A stretch of DNA of 64,000 nucleotides from Simmondsia chinensis (GCA_018398585.1 JAGTTD010000001.1:14572501-14636500); one strand, 5' to 3'. Counted from the first letter of the stretch, positions 23,683 to 35,170 are shown. Numbers and translations: made by a program. Notes: generated from the letters alone by a model not told the origin.

Positions 23683-24909
23683 TCAAGTCATGGCATCAAC
23701 CAAAGGAGCAACTTCACTGAGCTCACCTAAAACAAGATCTGCAGCACAATCAGAAGTGTCACACATGATTTTGGAAGGGAAAGAGAAGTCGGGTGGGTGC
23801 CTAACGGGAGCAGCAAAGAGTGTAGATCGAAGCTTGTGAACAGCTTCCAACCAAGACTCATCGAGCTCAACTAATATGTCCTTAGATAGCACACTAATCA
23901 ATGGTCTAGTCAACTTCCCACGGTCCTTAAGGAATCCCTTATAGAAACTCGCCAGACCTAGAGAGGCTCTAACTTGCTTCACATTTGAGAGAGGGGGCGA
24001 GTTCACATTCCAATCTATCATAGCTCTCTCAACCTCAATACCCTCCTTAGACAACCTATGGCCTAGTATAATTTCCTCCTAAACCAGAGCATCGTGATTC
24101 TTCTTCCAACCCAAGACTTCTTTTATGTTCGGGTTCAACCTTCGTTGCATCTCTCTAAGAGGTTTTGCATTTTCATCAAGAAGATCGCTAACTAGGGTAG
24201 ACGAGAGTGTTTGGTCCACCAAATCTTTAGCAATATCCACACAAAAACACTCTGACTCACCCTCACTAGTGAGTGACAAAGAGGCCTTAAAAATGTTTAA
24301 CCTAATAGTCATATTTGCAAAACTAACATCCATGACCCCAGATCTACAATTAATTGTGGCATTGGCTGTCGCTAAGAAAGGCCGACATAGAATGACAGGG
24401 ATATGGTTTTTCAGATGACTAGAAGGTTCCATATCAAGCACAAGAAAATCAGCAGGAAACATGGCTTTGTCTACCTTCACTTGCACGTTAATCAGCTCAC
24501 CACGGGGGATCCTAGTTGATCTATCCGCTAACTACAATGTCACCATGGTGGGTTGCAGCTCTCCTAGACCTAACTTCTCATAAACTGAGTAAGGAATAAT
24601 GTTGACACTCGCTCCTAAGTCCAGTAAAGCTTTATCGATCGGGTAGTCTTTAAGTGAACAAGAGATAGTGGGGACACCAGCGTCCTTGTACTTAATTGGA
24701 GTGTCACACTTCAGAATAGAGCTCACATGCTCGGCTAAAAACACTTTTTTATGTAGATGTGCTCTAGATCGCCTCATTCGATTCAATAGATCTTTAATGA
24801 ACTTCGCATAGGCCGGGATCTGTTTAATCGCATCGAGAAGGGGAATGTTAATCTTTACTTGCCTAAATGTCTTCCCACTTCTTGTCCTTCCCATTTGGAT
24901 GTAGTGCAA
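23683..24909 (-). pseudogene. Athila unit Y: protease and fused RT/RNase H remnant
   Basis: The same layout and the same deletion junction as unit X, but one frame runs from 24909 to 23683. It is broken only by two TAG stops, at about 24533 and 24081. Unit X has CAG at both places (LQLADRS and FQEEII), so both look like C-to-T changes. Motifs: DKALLDLGASVNIIPYS, VILCRPFLATANATI, EEIILGHRLSKEGIEVERAMIDW, FYKGFLKDRGKL and KIMCDTSDCAADLVLGE. RT core and integrase are missing, so Y could move only with help from another element. Confidence 0.88.
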
Positions 24910-26357
24910 CTAAAGCCTGGGGGAAGGGTACTCTAAGTACATATGAGGAAGGAAGATTAGAGGTCTTAGGAGTTGGAGAAGGGTGCATGACCTCATCGGT
25001 CTCCTTCTCTCTTTCCTCGCTCTTTTCTTCTCCCCCGCCACTTATGGGTACTCCACTCTCCGCACTCACCCCATCGCCAACCTCCTTCCCACTTCTTAAC
25101 ATTATAATAGACTTTGCTTGTTCTTGATGGGGAGGATAATTGTCTTGCCTCACACAGTTCATAGGGTTATCTGCGGTTTGGCTAGGGAGTCTTCCCTCAT
25201 CTCTCCCACTCCAAGTATTTGCTAGTTGACCTATTTGGGTTTCTCGCTTTGAAATCGATTGTGTATGGGAGTGGAGGAGTTGGGAATTAGCTTCCAAACC
25301 TTTCAGCGCACTCAAAACCTTCTCTTCAAAATTTGAATTAGAGCTCAAATTAGGAGGTTGAGAGTAGTTGGAAGCATACCCTTGCGGTTGAAAACCGAGA
25401 GGTCAGGGCATACCAGATTTTTGAGGTCAGGGGTTCGGTTGTTGTGGCATAAACTGTCCTTCTCCTCCTTGCCTCCTGGAGAAGTTTGGATTTTTTCTCC
25501 AGCTTGGATTATATGTGTTCGAGTATGTATCGTTCCTTGAGAATCCTTGGGCTGCGTTAACCTGTTCCTCCGACCCTTCAACAATAGGTGAAGCAGATGG
25601 GCAATCAAGCGTAGAATGAGAGACATTAGAACATAAAGAACAAGCACTATGCATGTTTTGAACACTAGACACATTAGGTGCAGGAGGGGATGTCAATGTC
25701 ATCTTAAATAAGGAAGTAAGCTGCTCCATAGAAGAGGCAAGAGAGTCTACTTTCTTATCTAAGATAGAGGTATGGGCAACTTCATATACTCCTTCTCTAT
25801 TTAATCTAGAAGCATTCAAACGTGCATGTGCGGCATTTTGTTGTGAATTCTCATTCAAATGTTCAAACAGTTCCCACGCCTCATCCTTATTCTTCATGAG
25901 GAATTGACCACCGCGTGAGGCATCAACAGTTTGTTGACCCTTTTCATTTAACCCATAATAGAAACTTTGGACTAGTTTCCATTTAGGGATAGCTCGATGT
26001 GGACAAGCTCGTAAGAGTTCCCTAAACCTATCCCAACCCTCGTGAAACTCCTCAGTAGGGAGTTGGGCAAAGGTGTTAATGGCTCTCCTAGCAGTGTTAG
26101 TCTTACTAATGGGATAGAATTTCTTAAGAAATTCTTGTTGCATTTGAGTCCAAGTACTAATCGTCCCACTAGGTAAGGTGCCTAACCAATACTTAGCCTT
26201 TTCCTTTAAAGAGAAAGGAAAGAGGTGAAGTAAGATGGCATCATCACTAACGTTAGGAATCCTGAAGGTTGAGCAAACCTCCATGAAACTGTCCAAGTGT
26301 GCGCATGGGTTCTCATTACCTAAGCCATGGAACGAAGGAATATGGTATGTGGCTTAA
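24863..26357 (-). pseudogene. Athila unit Y: gag, best-preserved copy
   Basis: The minus-strand frame opens at about 26355 with PSFHGLGNENPCAHLDSFMEVCSTF. It is uninterrupted for 289 codons from the Met at 26296. It has the Retrotrans_gag blocks HLFPFSLKEKAKYWLGTLP, WTQMQQEFLKKFYPISKT, FHEGWDRFRELLRACPHRAI and QSFYYGLN, and the knuckle CSLCSNVSHSTLDC at about 25595-25640. A TGA at 25427 and one at about 25409 interrupt a frame that then runs on through the Pro/Ser/Glu-rich linker to 24863. Both fall where CGA (Arg) is likely. The linker ends in a frame overlapping pol by about 47 bases, as in X. Confidence 0.9.
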
Positions 26358-26901
26358 GCTAAAAGTGATGGGCTACCGGTGGCAATCTAATGCACGAAGG
26401 TGAGGTGTATGTGGTTGGAGTAAAATACTCCATAAGTGGACGTGGTTGTTGCTCGTCAGCCATTGCGGTTTGTGCTCAGTGTTGGGCTCTAAAGTCTCTT
26501 AAGGTCCTTTCAATTTTAGGGTCGAATCTAGTAAGGTCAAGAGACAAAGAGCGGCGACTGTGCATGAAATAACAATCACAAGAAGCAAATAAAACTAAAA
26601 ACAAAAACTAGCAAAACAAACACTTACAAAGAAAAACAAAAGAAAAACAAATAATAAACTTTCCTAAAATCAACCTATGCAAAAAAATCACAAGATCAAT
26701 AATGCCTTAAAAAATAAAAAAAAATTAGAAAAATAAATAACCTTCTCAAGAAAAGCAAAGAAATTTTTTTTTTTTTTGTATTTTTTTATATTTTTATTTT
26801 TTCAAAGAAAGAGACAATAACAATTAAAAACAATCAAACAAAATTAAAAACCAAATAAAATCACGAACGTTACCTAGTCTCCGGCAAAGACGCCAAAATC
26901 T
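26358..26901 (-). other. Athila unit Y: leader and PBS
   Basis: PBS tggcgtctttgccggagact on the minus strand at about 26877-26896, directly after LTR C, followed by an A-rich leader. No ORF. Confidence 0.75.
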
Positions 26902-27883
26902 TGATGTGTTTTTTTTTACGTCTATCAAAATTTAATATAAAATCCTATCTACTAAACACATCTAAATTATAGTATAAAGCGAGAGGGTGTCGAACCACAG
27001 GGACTAAGAGTGCATGAAATTATTCTATAACCTAAATCGATTTAAATAGAATTGAGAGATTTTTGCATTGATTAATATAAAGAAACGAAAATTAAACTAA
27101 GGCAATCTACTTCTATGCTCAAAGGTGTATTAAATTGGGACCTAGGGTTTCGAATCCATCATTAGCCGATTATTTTTGCATTAACTTTTAACTTGGGGTT
27201 AGTAATTGTCACACAGGTAGTGGTTTAGGCTATTAGCTTCAACCTACTAAGGAGATGCTGTTAGTATCGCGTATTGACCCTATCTAACTAAAGTATAAGG
27301 AAAATAGGCTCAACCTAATGTATTGTTAATTATTACGTATTGACCCTATTTAACTAAAGCATGAGGAAAATAGGCTCAACCTAACGTATTGTTAATTGTT
27401 ACGTATTGACCCTATCTAACTAAAGCATAGGGAAGATAGGCTTTAATTGACAATTCGGTTAATACTATTACTTGATTAATTAATCCTAAGGCTACAAGCA
27501 CAAAGAATTAATTTATAAATATCAATCTCAACAATTAAAGGTTATAAACTCAATAATCATATTAATTGAATAAACAACTAAAGCACATTACTTCATAGTA
27601 TTTATCATAATTAAGCAATTCATGTAACAAATAAATTATCCGGGAATTAAAAGTAATACAAAAGTAAAAGGACTAGACTTCATCTAACCCCATAGAGCAA
27701 GTTAACTCTCCATCAAGGATGATCCGGTGAAGGAGGAGATGAACAAACTCATGTCAGTCTTCACGGTAATTTCGCTCTCGTTCCAATTTAACAAAAAAAA
27801 AGAGAAAAAGAAATTAAGAGGAGAGAGAAAGAGAGAAAAAGAGAGTTGTGTGGTGGTCCAGCACAGAAAACAGAGATCCCCCC

Positions 27884-27915
<32 letters not shown>

Positions 27916-28512
27916 ACCCCACAAAAAACAGAACAAAAAACCCCCTTTTAGATTATGTTACTCCGAAACCCTAAGTCGGAGCGGTGGTGGGCTGGACTTG
28001 ACGCGCTGGGCCGGAGGTTGATGATGTCGGCGAAGTTGGGCCGGTGCTGTGTGTGTTGGCGGTGGGCTGAGATCTGGTGTTGACGTGCTGGGGCTGGTGT
28101 CGGTGGCTGCGGAGTGGACGCAGGTGAGAGATTGGCTGTGCGTGTTGGGCCTGAGCGTGAGAAGGTTATGGTCTGGGTCGGAATAGGACACAAGAGGCGG
28201 GCTATGCGTGTTGGTGGTTAACGGGCTGGAAGATGTCTGTGTGGGTTGGAAGTTGAAGATGATGATGGGTGTTAGAGATGATGGGTCAGGTCGGGTTAAG
28301 CTTAGACGTTCTTGTCCCCAATCTCAATTGACTTGATTTAATTGTTTACACATCGAATTTGTCTTATTTGCACAACAATCTGATAATTTTTGGAACTTTA
28401 ATTTCAAACATATTAAACATAAAAATTGCCATAGTGAGTATAAAACTATAATTAAACAGGTGCAAAATAATTAAAATTGTGATTAAAAGATGCGTAAATA
28501 TGAGACGCATTA
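26902..28512 (-). repeat. Athila LTR C, outermost 5' LTR
   Basis: 1611 bp. Its outer end reads taatgcgtctca on the minus strand instead of tgatgcgtctca. It has three internal ~68-bp repeats (about 27265-27450) and the longest C tract of the three LTRs. It adjoins the Copia leader at 28513. Confidence 0.88.
27885..27915 (+). repeat. Poly(C) tract, 31 bases
   Basis: C31, preceded by CCCCCCT and followed by ACCCC. Same LTR position as the C26 of LTR A. Confidence 0.95.
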
Positions 28513-28618
28513 ATACCTTACTTAGTTTGTTTGCTAAAATAAAAGAATAGATATCACTGCATTATACATGACTCATATTAGATATTGACGCAAATATTTG
28601 TATTTATAGTGTTTTTGA

Positions 28619-29440
28619 AATGGCTGCGACTGGTGCAATTCATTAAATTTTAAAAGATAACACTTTAATTGGACCGGATTACTTCACCTGGAAAATGAAC
28701 TTGGTCATAGAATTAATACATGAGTGTCATGAGTTTGTTCTCACTGATGCTTGACCTATGGTGCCCACTAATAATTCTACAACTGCTGTTAAATAGCGTT
28801 ATGAACGCTGGCATAAGACTAATGAGTTAGCCATATACTACCTTTTGGCTTCAGTAACAAATATTCTCAAGCATCAGATGCTTAATATTGAAACAACAGT
28901 TGAGATGATCAAACATTTAAAAAAAAAAATTGGTGGTCAAGATACGACAGCTAGGCAGGAGCTGACAAGGAAGCTCTTGAACATGAGGATGTCAGAAGGG
29001 TGGCCGGTTCAGGAGCACATCATGAAAATGATAGCGTGCTTATCTAAGCTGGAGATTCTCGATGCTAAGATTGATAGTCAATCTCAGCAGGATATCATCC
29101 TCAGCTCTCCGTCCAGCTCTTGTACTCAATTCAGGCCCAACTACAGGATGAATAATAAGGATTATTCATTGCCTAAATTGATGAAGGAGATGTAGGTAGC
29201 AGAGGGTATTATGCGATCCTAGGGGAGTGTCTACTTGACTCAGGTATCAAAGGCTAGTGGAGCAAGCAGAACAAGGGACCTGCTGGAAAGAAAGGAAAGA
29301 GCAAGGTTGCTAGTGTAGCAACCAAGTCCATAAAGAAGCCAGCAAAAGAATAGTGTTTCTTTTGCGGGGAGACTGGCTACTGGAAGAGGAACTGCACTAA
29401 GTACTTAGCTTCTCTTGCTGCAAAGATTGCTAAGTCATCT
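28619..29440 (+). pseudogene. Copia gag remnant
   Basis: The start MAATGAIH is followed by a stop and then GPDYFTWKMNLVIEL, a typical Copia gag opening. An open stretch at 28845-29195 (SVTNILKHQML, VEMIKHLKK, LTRKLLNMRM, MIACLSKLEILDA) gives the UBN2/gag_2-like helices. A knuckle near 29351-29392 reads CFFCGETGYWKRNC: the His of the CCHC pattern is replaced by Tyr, so zinc binding would be lost. Several stops. The gag is separated from its LTR and PBS by the 14-kb Athila array. Confidence 0.8.
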
Positions 29441-30087
29441 TGTGAAGGTATATTGATATCTCACTTAGTTGAGTCATGCACAGTTGAGAGTCCATCAGGT
29501 TCCTGGTGTGTGGACTCGGGTTCAACTAACCATGTCTGTAATATATGACAGGGGTTCAGGCTAACTAGGAGGCTGCATGATCAGGAGATGTATTTAATGG
29601 TTGGAGACAGTACAAGAGTAGCTGTCTTAGGAAAAGTGGATTCAAGCTCAGTATTTAGTGGTAGATTTTAAAGGATTGTTTGTTTGTACATTTATTACGC
29701 AGGAATTTGATTTCTGTGTCTCAATTAATGGATAATGATTATTCAGTTAATTTTGGTTGTGAATTGATTATTATGCGAAATAAATTATTTATTTGAAAAG
29801 GTACATGTGTGGATGGATTATTTATGTTATATTCTGATCAAAAATCTCTAGTTAATTTAAATGAATCTAACACAAGCTCACTTATTCAATCTCTAAAAAG
29901 AAAACAACCCGAAAGGGATAATGCCTTCACATGGAACCAACGTTTAGGTCACAATAATTCGAACAAGATCCAAAGACTAGAGAAATATGGACTGATAGAG
30001 CCTTCGGACTTGAAGTCGTTACTAGTCTCTTAATCTTGCGTAGAAGGAAAGTTGACCAAGTTTATCTTTAAGAGTAAAGGCAACAGG
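29441..30087 (+). pseudogene. Copia protease and pre-integrase remnant
   Basis: SWCVDSGSTNHVC near 29500-29540 is the Copia protease active site, here with Asp-Ser-Gly intact. An open stretch at 29809-30033 includes FTWNQRLGHNNSNKIQRLEKYGLI, the GAG-pre-integrase HHCC region. Frames change repeatedly. The region ends at gttgg (30088-30092), the duplicated target of the next insertion, and continues at 32452. Confidence 0.82.
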
Positions 30088-30092
30088 GTTGG

Positions 30093-30438
30093 TGATGTAG
30101 CCCTGTCTTTTAATTGGCGGATAGCTTGGCGGGTATAGGGTTGGCATGGAGACGCGACTAAGGGAAGAGTTTGATTTCTTATAGGGTTAGTTTTGAGATT
30201 TTATTTGTAATTATCTTTTCAATCTTTATTTTTAATCAACTAGCTGCTCTATTTAAGGAAGATGAAATCTAGGGTTTTATTACCATTTATTTTTTTTAGA
30301 TTCAATTCTAAGAATTTCTAGGGTTTTTTCTCTTTCTTGGGTTCTGAAAAATTAAGCGACTTTTCCCTCTTGTTGTATTATTTTTATAACCGTTGAACCT
30401 TCCCGTTCCCAAATTTTCCCACTTTACGCACTTCATCA
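30093..30438 (+). repeat. 5' LTR of the deleted Gypsy
   Basis: 346 bp, pairs with 32067-32451. Contains ctctatttaaggaagatgaaatctagggtttt, a TATA-like and 5'-UTR-like stretch near 30250. Confidence 0.88.
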
Positions 30439-30851
30439 GCTAGTATCAGAGTTCATAATGATTTCTGACATGGCCCATTGGCGATAGAGATACGCTGCCG
30501 TTAGAGACGTACATGAGCGAGACTTTCAATGGTAGACCGAGAGGAGTTTCGATGAAGAGAGATTTCGGCAAATCAAGTTGTGTTTGGTTCTATTGGGGGT
30601 GAGTCCCAACCAAACGCTAGTGGCTCAGCCTCAAAACCCACCACTAGGGGTGGAGAGGAAGATATGGATGAGCGAGTTTCCACAACCCGTTTCCGGAGGT
30701 TGAAGACCATGGGCGGAGCGTACAAAGAGCTTGGCCGATTACCAGAGCTTTTGATTATTTCTGCGATCAAGGCTCGGAGTCCGGGCTTTGGGATGATTTT
30801 CCAGAGTCTGGTGACAATGACATGGTAGTGACGAAGGAGGCTTAGGACGAG

Positions 30852-31780
30852 TTGGCGTCACCAAGCGAAGAGAAAGTAGTGGGTCACAAGGCTCGCTTAT
30901 TAGTGATTAGGCGAGTTGGGTTCATGGTTAAGGAAGTAGAAGGAGATGATTGGCTTCGTGATAACATCTTCCAGATGACATGCACAATTGGTGAGAGAGT
31001 GTGCTGCCTAGTCATTGACTTCGGGAGTTGTGAGAATGCCATCTCCGACAAAGCAGTCCAGAAGCTAGGATTGAAAACAGAGGAGCACCGGAACCCCCTA
31101 CAAGTTGTCATGGCTCGAGAAAGGAGATCAGGTAATCATATCTAAACGGTATCTGGTAAATTTTTCAATTGGGGCAAAGTACCGAGATGCGGTTTGTTGT
31201 GACGTGGTTTCCATGGACACGTGCCACTTATTGCTTGGACGCCCATGGCAATTCGACAGAGGCACCATCCACGATAGGAGGTGCAACCCGTACAGCTTCG
31301 TGCTTGAGGACACGAAGATAATTTTGTTGCCTAAGAAGAAGGAGGCACCATGTCCGAAGGAAGCAAAAAATTCGAAACCCCAGAAGAGAGCCGTGCTCGC
31401 CAAGGAAGTTGGTGAGAACAAGGAGATCTTCATGCCGAAGAACAAAGAGTGCCGGAAGGTGCAAGGCGAGATACTAGAAGAAGAACTGAGTTTTATACCG
31501 TCGTTGAGGAAGGCTCGGGACCGGATAGGTTTGGCAAAGGAGGCCTTACCAAGAACACTACTTGACCGGATGAGTCATGAGAAGTATACTGAGCTTAGAC
31601 GCCTAGTTTAGAAGCTTTTCGCCATGAGTACTACTCGGGAGAACTTGATCCCTTAAGCGGTTCCAACCTTCTTTATGCCAAAGAAGAATGGAACTTGGCG
31701 GGTGTGCGTAGATGGAAAATCCATCAATAGGGTTAGGGTAAGTTTTTGGTTTACCGTTCCACAGTTAGATGGTTAAGCAG
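30852..31780 (+). pseudogene. Deleted Gypsy: protease and start of RT
   Basis: The first open frame (30852-31145) reads IFQMTCTIGERVCCLVIDFGSCENAISDKAVQKLGL. This is a retropepsin region with Asp-Phe-Gly in place of the catalytic Asp-Ser/Thr-Gly. After a frame overlap at about 31120 a 168-codon frame carries VDVVSMDTCHLLLGRPWQFDR (the LLGRPW block at the protease end) and a Lys/Glu-rich linker. Past a stop at 31609, VPTFFMPKKNGTWRVCVDGKSINR (about 31665-31730) is the first part of Gypsy RT. RT then breaks off. Both the active-site change and the deletion exclude function. Confidence 0.82.
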
Positions 31781-32066
31781 GAACGACAAGTAATCTAGCT
31801 GTTGGCAAGAGTGATGCAACCCTTGATTTTGTGAGAGTGATCTTGAAGCATCCTTGGCAGATTTGATCGAATCCGGGAAGGATGATGCCGTTCACTCCTT
31901 GGCAGTACAATCTACAACCCATGTGTTCGCAGAGTGGATCATCAATCCACATCCAAGGCAAGCATGGCAGGATTGGAAGCAGGCGTGAGGAAATACAACT
32001 TGGTAAGAATAGCCCAGAAGATCCATTGACGAATTCGATGACGAATTCTCTCCAGGCCAGAGAGGA
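31781..32066 (+). other. Deleted Gypsy: 3' non-coding part
   Basis: About 290 bases without recognised coding, ending in a purine-rich gccagagagga before the 3' LTR. The missing RT-IN would have been here. Confidence 0.5.
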
Positions 32067-32451
32067 TGATGTAGCCCCGCTTTTTACTTGGTGAATCGCT
32101 TAGCGGGCATAGCTTGGCGGGTATGAGATTGGCAATGGAGAGGCGGTTGAGGGAAGTGTTTGATTTCTAATAGGATTAGTTTTCAGATTTTATTTATAAT
32201 TATTTTTTTGGTCTTTTATTTTTAGTCAACTATCTCTTTTATTTAAGGAAGAGGAAATCTAGGGTTTTATTAGCAATGATATTTTTTTTTTCAGATTTAA
32301 TTTCAAGAATTTCGAGGGTTTTCTCTCTTTCTCGAGTTGTGAGAATTTAAGCGACTTTTTCCCCCTTGTTTTATTATTTTTATAGTAAAATTAAAGGAAA
32401 GGTCGTTGAACCTTCCCGTTCCCAAATTTTGCCACTTTACGCGCTGCATCA
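32067..32451 (+). repeat. 3' LTR of the deleted Gypsy
   Basis: 385 bp. It matches 30093-30438 with many substitutions and a few short indels, for example extra bases (aaaattaaagg) near 32390. Confidence 0.88.
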
Positions 32452-32456
32452 GTTGG

Positions 32457-33170
32457 TGATTTGCTTGAGCTGGTTCACATAGATGTGTGTGGACCAATCA
32501 ACGTTCAAGTAAGAGGTAGGTATGAGTACTTCATCACATTCCCTTATGATTACTCAAAGTATGGATATGTTTACCTAATGAGACATAAGTTGGATTCTTT
32601 TGAAAAGTTCAAAGAGTATAAAGTTGAAGTTGAAAAGCAATTAGATAAACAATTTGCTTCGATCAGATCGAGGCAGTGAATATATTTCGGGTGAATTTCT
32701 GGATTTTCTAACTACAAATGAGATAATATCTCAACTATCTGCTCCGGGTACACCACAGCACAATGGTGTTGCAGAAAGAAGGAATAGGACATTGTTAGAG
32801 GTAGTAAGATCAATGATGATTCATGCTACTTTACCAATCGCTTTTTGAGGTTATGCCTTTGAGACAACAACATATCTTCTTAACTTAGTTCCGTCTAAAT
32901 AAGTTCCTAAGACACCTGTGGAGTTATGGACTGGGAAAGAACCTAGCCTAGGGTTTCGTATTTGGGGGTGCCCAGCAAATATGTTGAAAAAAGATCCTAA
33001 TAAGCTAGAATCAAGGATGAAGATATGCATGATTGTTGGTTCCCAAGGGATTAAAGGGTGGTCTTTTCAATAGTCCTTCTAATCAAAAACTTTTTGTAGT
33101 GTAAATGTGAAATATTTAGAGGAGGATTTTGTACTAGACTACAAAAGCAAAGAAAAAAAAAAACGACACT
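32457..33170 (+). pseudogene. Copia integrase remnant
   Basis: LLELVHIDVCGPINVQ holds the first catalytic Asp (about 32470-32500). After a frame change, LRSDRGSEYIS (about 32657-32690) holds the second, and TPQHNGVAERRNRTLLEVVRSM (about 32745-32815) the Glu. The C-terminal region continues as FRIWGCPANMLK and KLESRMKICMIVGS with stops. The core residues remain but are divided over frames, so there is no functional integrase. Confidence 0.85.
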
Positions 33171-33329
33171 AATCTTGAACAGCTAGACACAACTAGGGAT
33201 ACAATGGATGCATTAGATGCACTTGCTGATAGTTTCGAGAATGTTCTAGGTACATGGGAGCATAGGAATAGTGGGAGGACTGTTAGTGCGCCTGACAGGT
33301 TCATGGCATGAGCCCTAATGGTTGACGTG

Positions 33330-34620
33330 ACATTATATCTGATCCTCTTTGCTACAACGAGGCAATTAAAGACAATGATGCTAACTAGTGGATCTTAGCA
33401 ATAAAATATGAGATAGGATTTGTGTGTTCTAATCAAGATTGCGATCTTGTAGAGGCAGCTGTTGGCATTAAGACTATTGGATATAAATGGGTCTACAAGA
33501 GGAAAAGAGGAGTGGACGGAAAAGTAGAGACCTTCAAGTTAAGACTGGTCGCTTAGGATTTTACCTAAAAGGAAGGAATCGATTATGATGAGACCTTCTC
33601 ACCATTAGCCATGCTAAAGTTCATAAGGATACTCCAATCCCTTGTAGCTCATTATGATTATAAGATTTGGTAAATAGATGTCAAAATGACCCTTTTTGAA
33701 TGGTCGTCTTGAAGAAGACATCTATATGGTGCAACTAGATAGTTTCATTGGCAAAAATCAAAACCATATAATATGCAAACTGAAGAAGTCCATTTATGAA
33801 CTAAGCAAGCATCACGCTCATGGAATATTAGATTCAATGAAACGATTGAGTCTTATGGTTTTGAGTAATTGGTTGATGGACCATGCATGTACAAACGACA
33901 TCAAAAGAAAGCAATGACTTTCTTCGTATCGTATGTCGATGATATAATACTCATTTGCAATGATGTAGGGGTGTTGTTAGCTGTAAGGATTTGGTTGTCA
34001 AGTTAGCCCAATATGAAGGACTGAGGAGAAGCCGGCTATATTCTTGGGATTACACTTTTGCGAGATCGTAAGAGTAGGATGTTAGGTCTTTCTCAAGCCA
34101 CTTATATTATCTAGGTATTGCATGGAGGACTCTAAGAAAGGGATTTTACCTTTTAGGCATGGAGTCACTCTTTCTTCAGAGCAATGTCCTAGGACACCTC
34201 AAAAGAAGGAGCAGATGAGGAATGTTTCATATGCTTTGGTTGTGGGAAGCCTCATGTATGCCATGCTATGCACGAGACCAGATATCTGCTATGCTGTTGG
34301 TATGGCAAGTCGGTGTCAGTTTGACTTGGGTTCGATGCACTGGGTGACAGTGAGGCATGTTCTCAAGTACTAGAGATTATATGCTGATCTTTCGAAGTGA
34401 CGAGATGTTTCGAGTTTACTATACTGATTCAAACTTCCAATCAGATATAGGTGCCAGTTATTCAACGTGTGGATATGCCTTTACCCTTGGAGGAGGAGCC
34501 ATTAGAGGGAAGACTGTCAAACAATCTTGTATTACTGACTCCACCATGGAGGTCAAACATGTTGTAGCTTCAGAAGTTGCAAACAAGTCATGTTGGTTTA
34601 GATAGAGTAATTGACTTCAT
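33330..34620 (+). pseudogene. Copia RT and RNase H remnant
   Basis: IGYKWVYKRKRGVDGKVE (about 33475-33530) is the RT start. NGRLEEDIYMVQL follows at 33697-33735, then SYVDDIILICND (about 33926-33962) with the catalytic YVDD intact. GYILGI, RTPQKKEQ..YALVVGSLMYAMLCTRPDICYAVGMASR (34190-34305) and the RNase H region GYAFTLGGGAIRGKTVKQSC, TDSTMEVKHV and ASEVANKSCW (34465-34605) complete the domain. At least six frame changes or stops lie between. Confidence 0.85.
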
Positions 34621-34696
34621 AAATACTTTGACTCAGTAGACCCTTGGATCATACATAGAAGGGATGGGTATAAAGTGTGTAATAAATTGGATTTAG

Positions 34697-34710
34697 GACA
34701 AGTAGGAGAT
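34697..34710 (+). promoter_or_regulatory. Copia polypurine tract
   Basis: gacaagtaggagat precedes tgttaggaat, close to the caagtgggagattgttagg form common in plant Copia elements. Confidence 0.7.
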
Positions 34711-35170
34711 TGTTAGGAATAGTGTCCTGAAATATAGATATCTTTTATAATATTATCTTATTAATGAATAAAATTCAAGTTCCAGTCATTACCTTGTAAA
34801 ATTTGTGTAATTGAGCATATATACTGTACGTGATTTTCTTTTAAGTAACATCCATGAGATGGACATAGTCATCTGATTACATTTTGCATGATTGTTCTAA
34901 GTGGATAATGAGATTAAGCCACATATAGAATTGGAACAAATGGTATAGAATGTTATTTGAATAACTCGCTGTCAATAATAAGTTTGGACTACTTGTCTGT
35001 TAAGACCATGACTCGACACTTTAGATGACTTGTCTTGGTTATGTGGATGGTGATCCAGAAGTGTTAGGTTAGTGCGTTTAATAAGATTGACACACTGAGT
35101 TGGACCGTGTGGATTACTTGTTTCTAGACTACTATCGAAAATTGGTGATTCATGTTGTATTGTTTGAATA

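Larger units (their letters stand above)
14570..28512 (-). mobile_element. Tandem Athila-type Gypsy array: three LTRs, two internal domains, stub of a third
   Basis: Minus-strand order from right: LTR C (26902-28512), internal Y (22355-26901), LTR B (20795-22354), internal X (16244-20794), LTR A (14739-16243), then a PBS-plus-leader stub (14570-14738). Each LTR begins tgatgcgtctcat and ends acacatca. Each is followed by a tggcgcca/tggcgtct-type PBS, the tRNA-Asp-like PBS of Athila and Tat elements, and preceded by agtgtgggggtgt. Both internal domains carry gag and protease but share the same large deletion removing the RT core and integrase. Such head-to-tail units sharing LTRs usually come from unequal recombination between LTRs. 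Confidence 0.9.
30093..32451 (+). mobile_element. Internally deleted Gypsy element, 2.36 kb, with TSD
   Basis: LTRs lie at 30093-30438 and 32067-32451 (tgatgtagccc to catca) and the 5-bp duplication gttgg at 30088-30092 and 32452-32456. The PBS-like gctagtatcagagtt follows the first LTR and purine-rich gccagagagga precedes the second. The internal domain keeps a protease region and the first ~25 residues of RT, then jumps to non-coding sequence. No RT core, RNase H or integrase remain. It inserted into the pre-integrase/integrase junction of the Copia. Confidence 0.88.

Noticed and set aside
24863..24909. Programmed frameshift between Athila gag and pol, since both units have the same overlap
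   Set aside because: No slippery heptamer or following structure is evident, and Athila-type elements usually have one frame. An indel in the common ancestor of both units explains it.
14739..28512. CRISPR-like or satellite array
   Set aside because: The repeats are 1.5-kb LTRs with PBS and PPT and coding internals, i.e. retrotransposon units.
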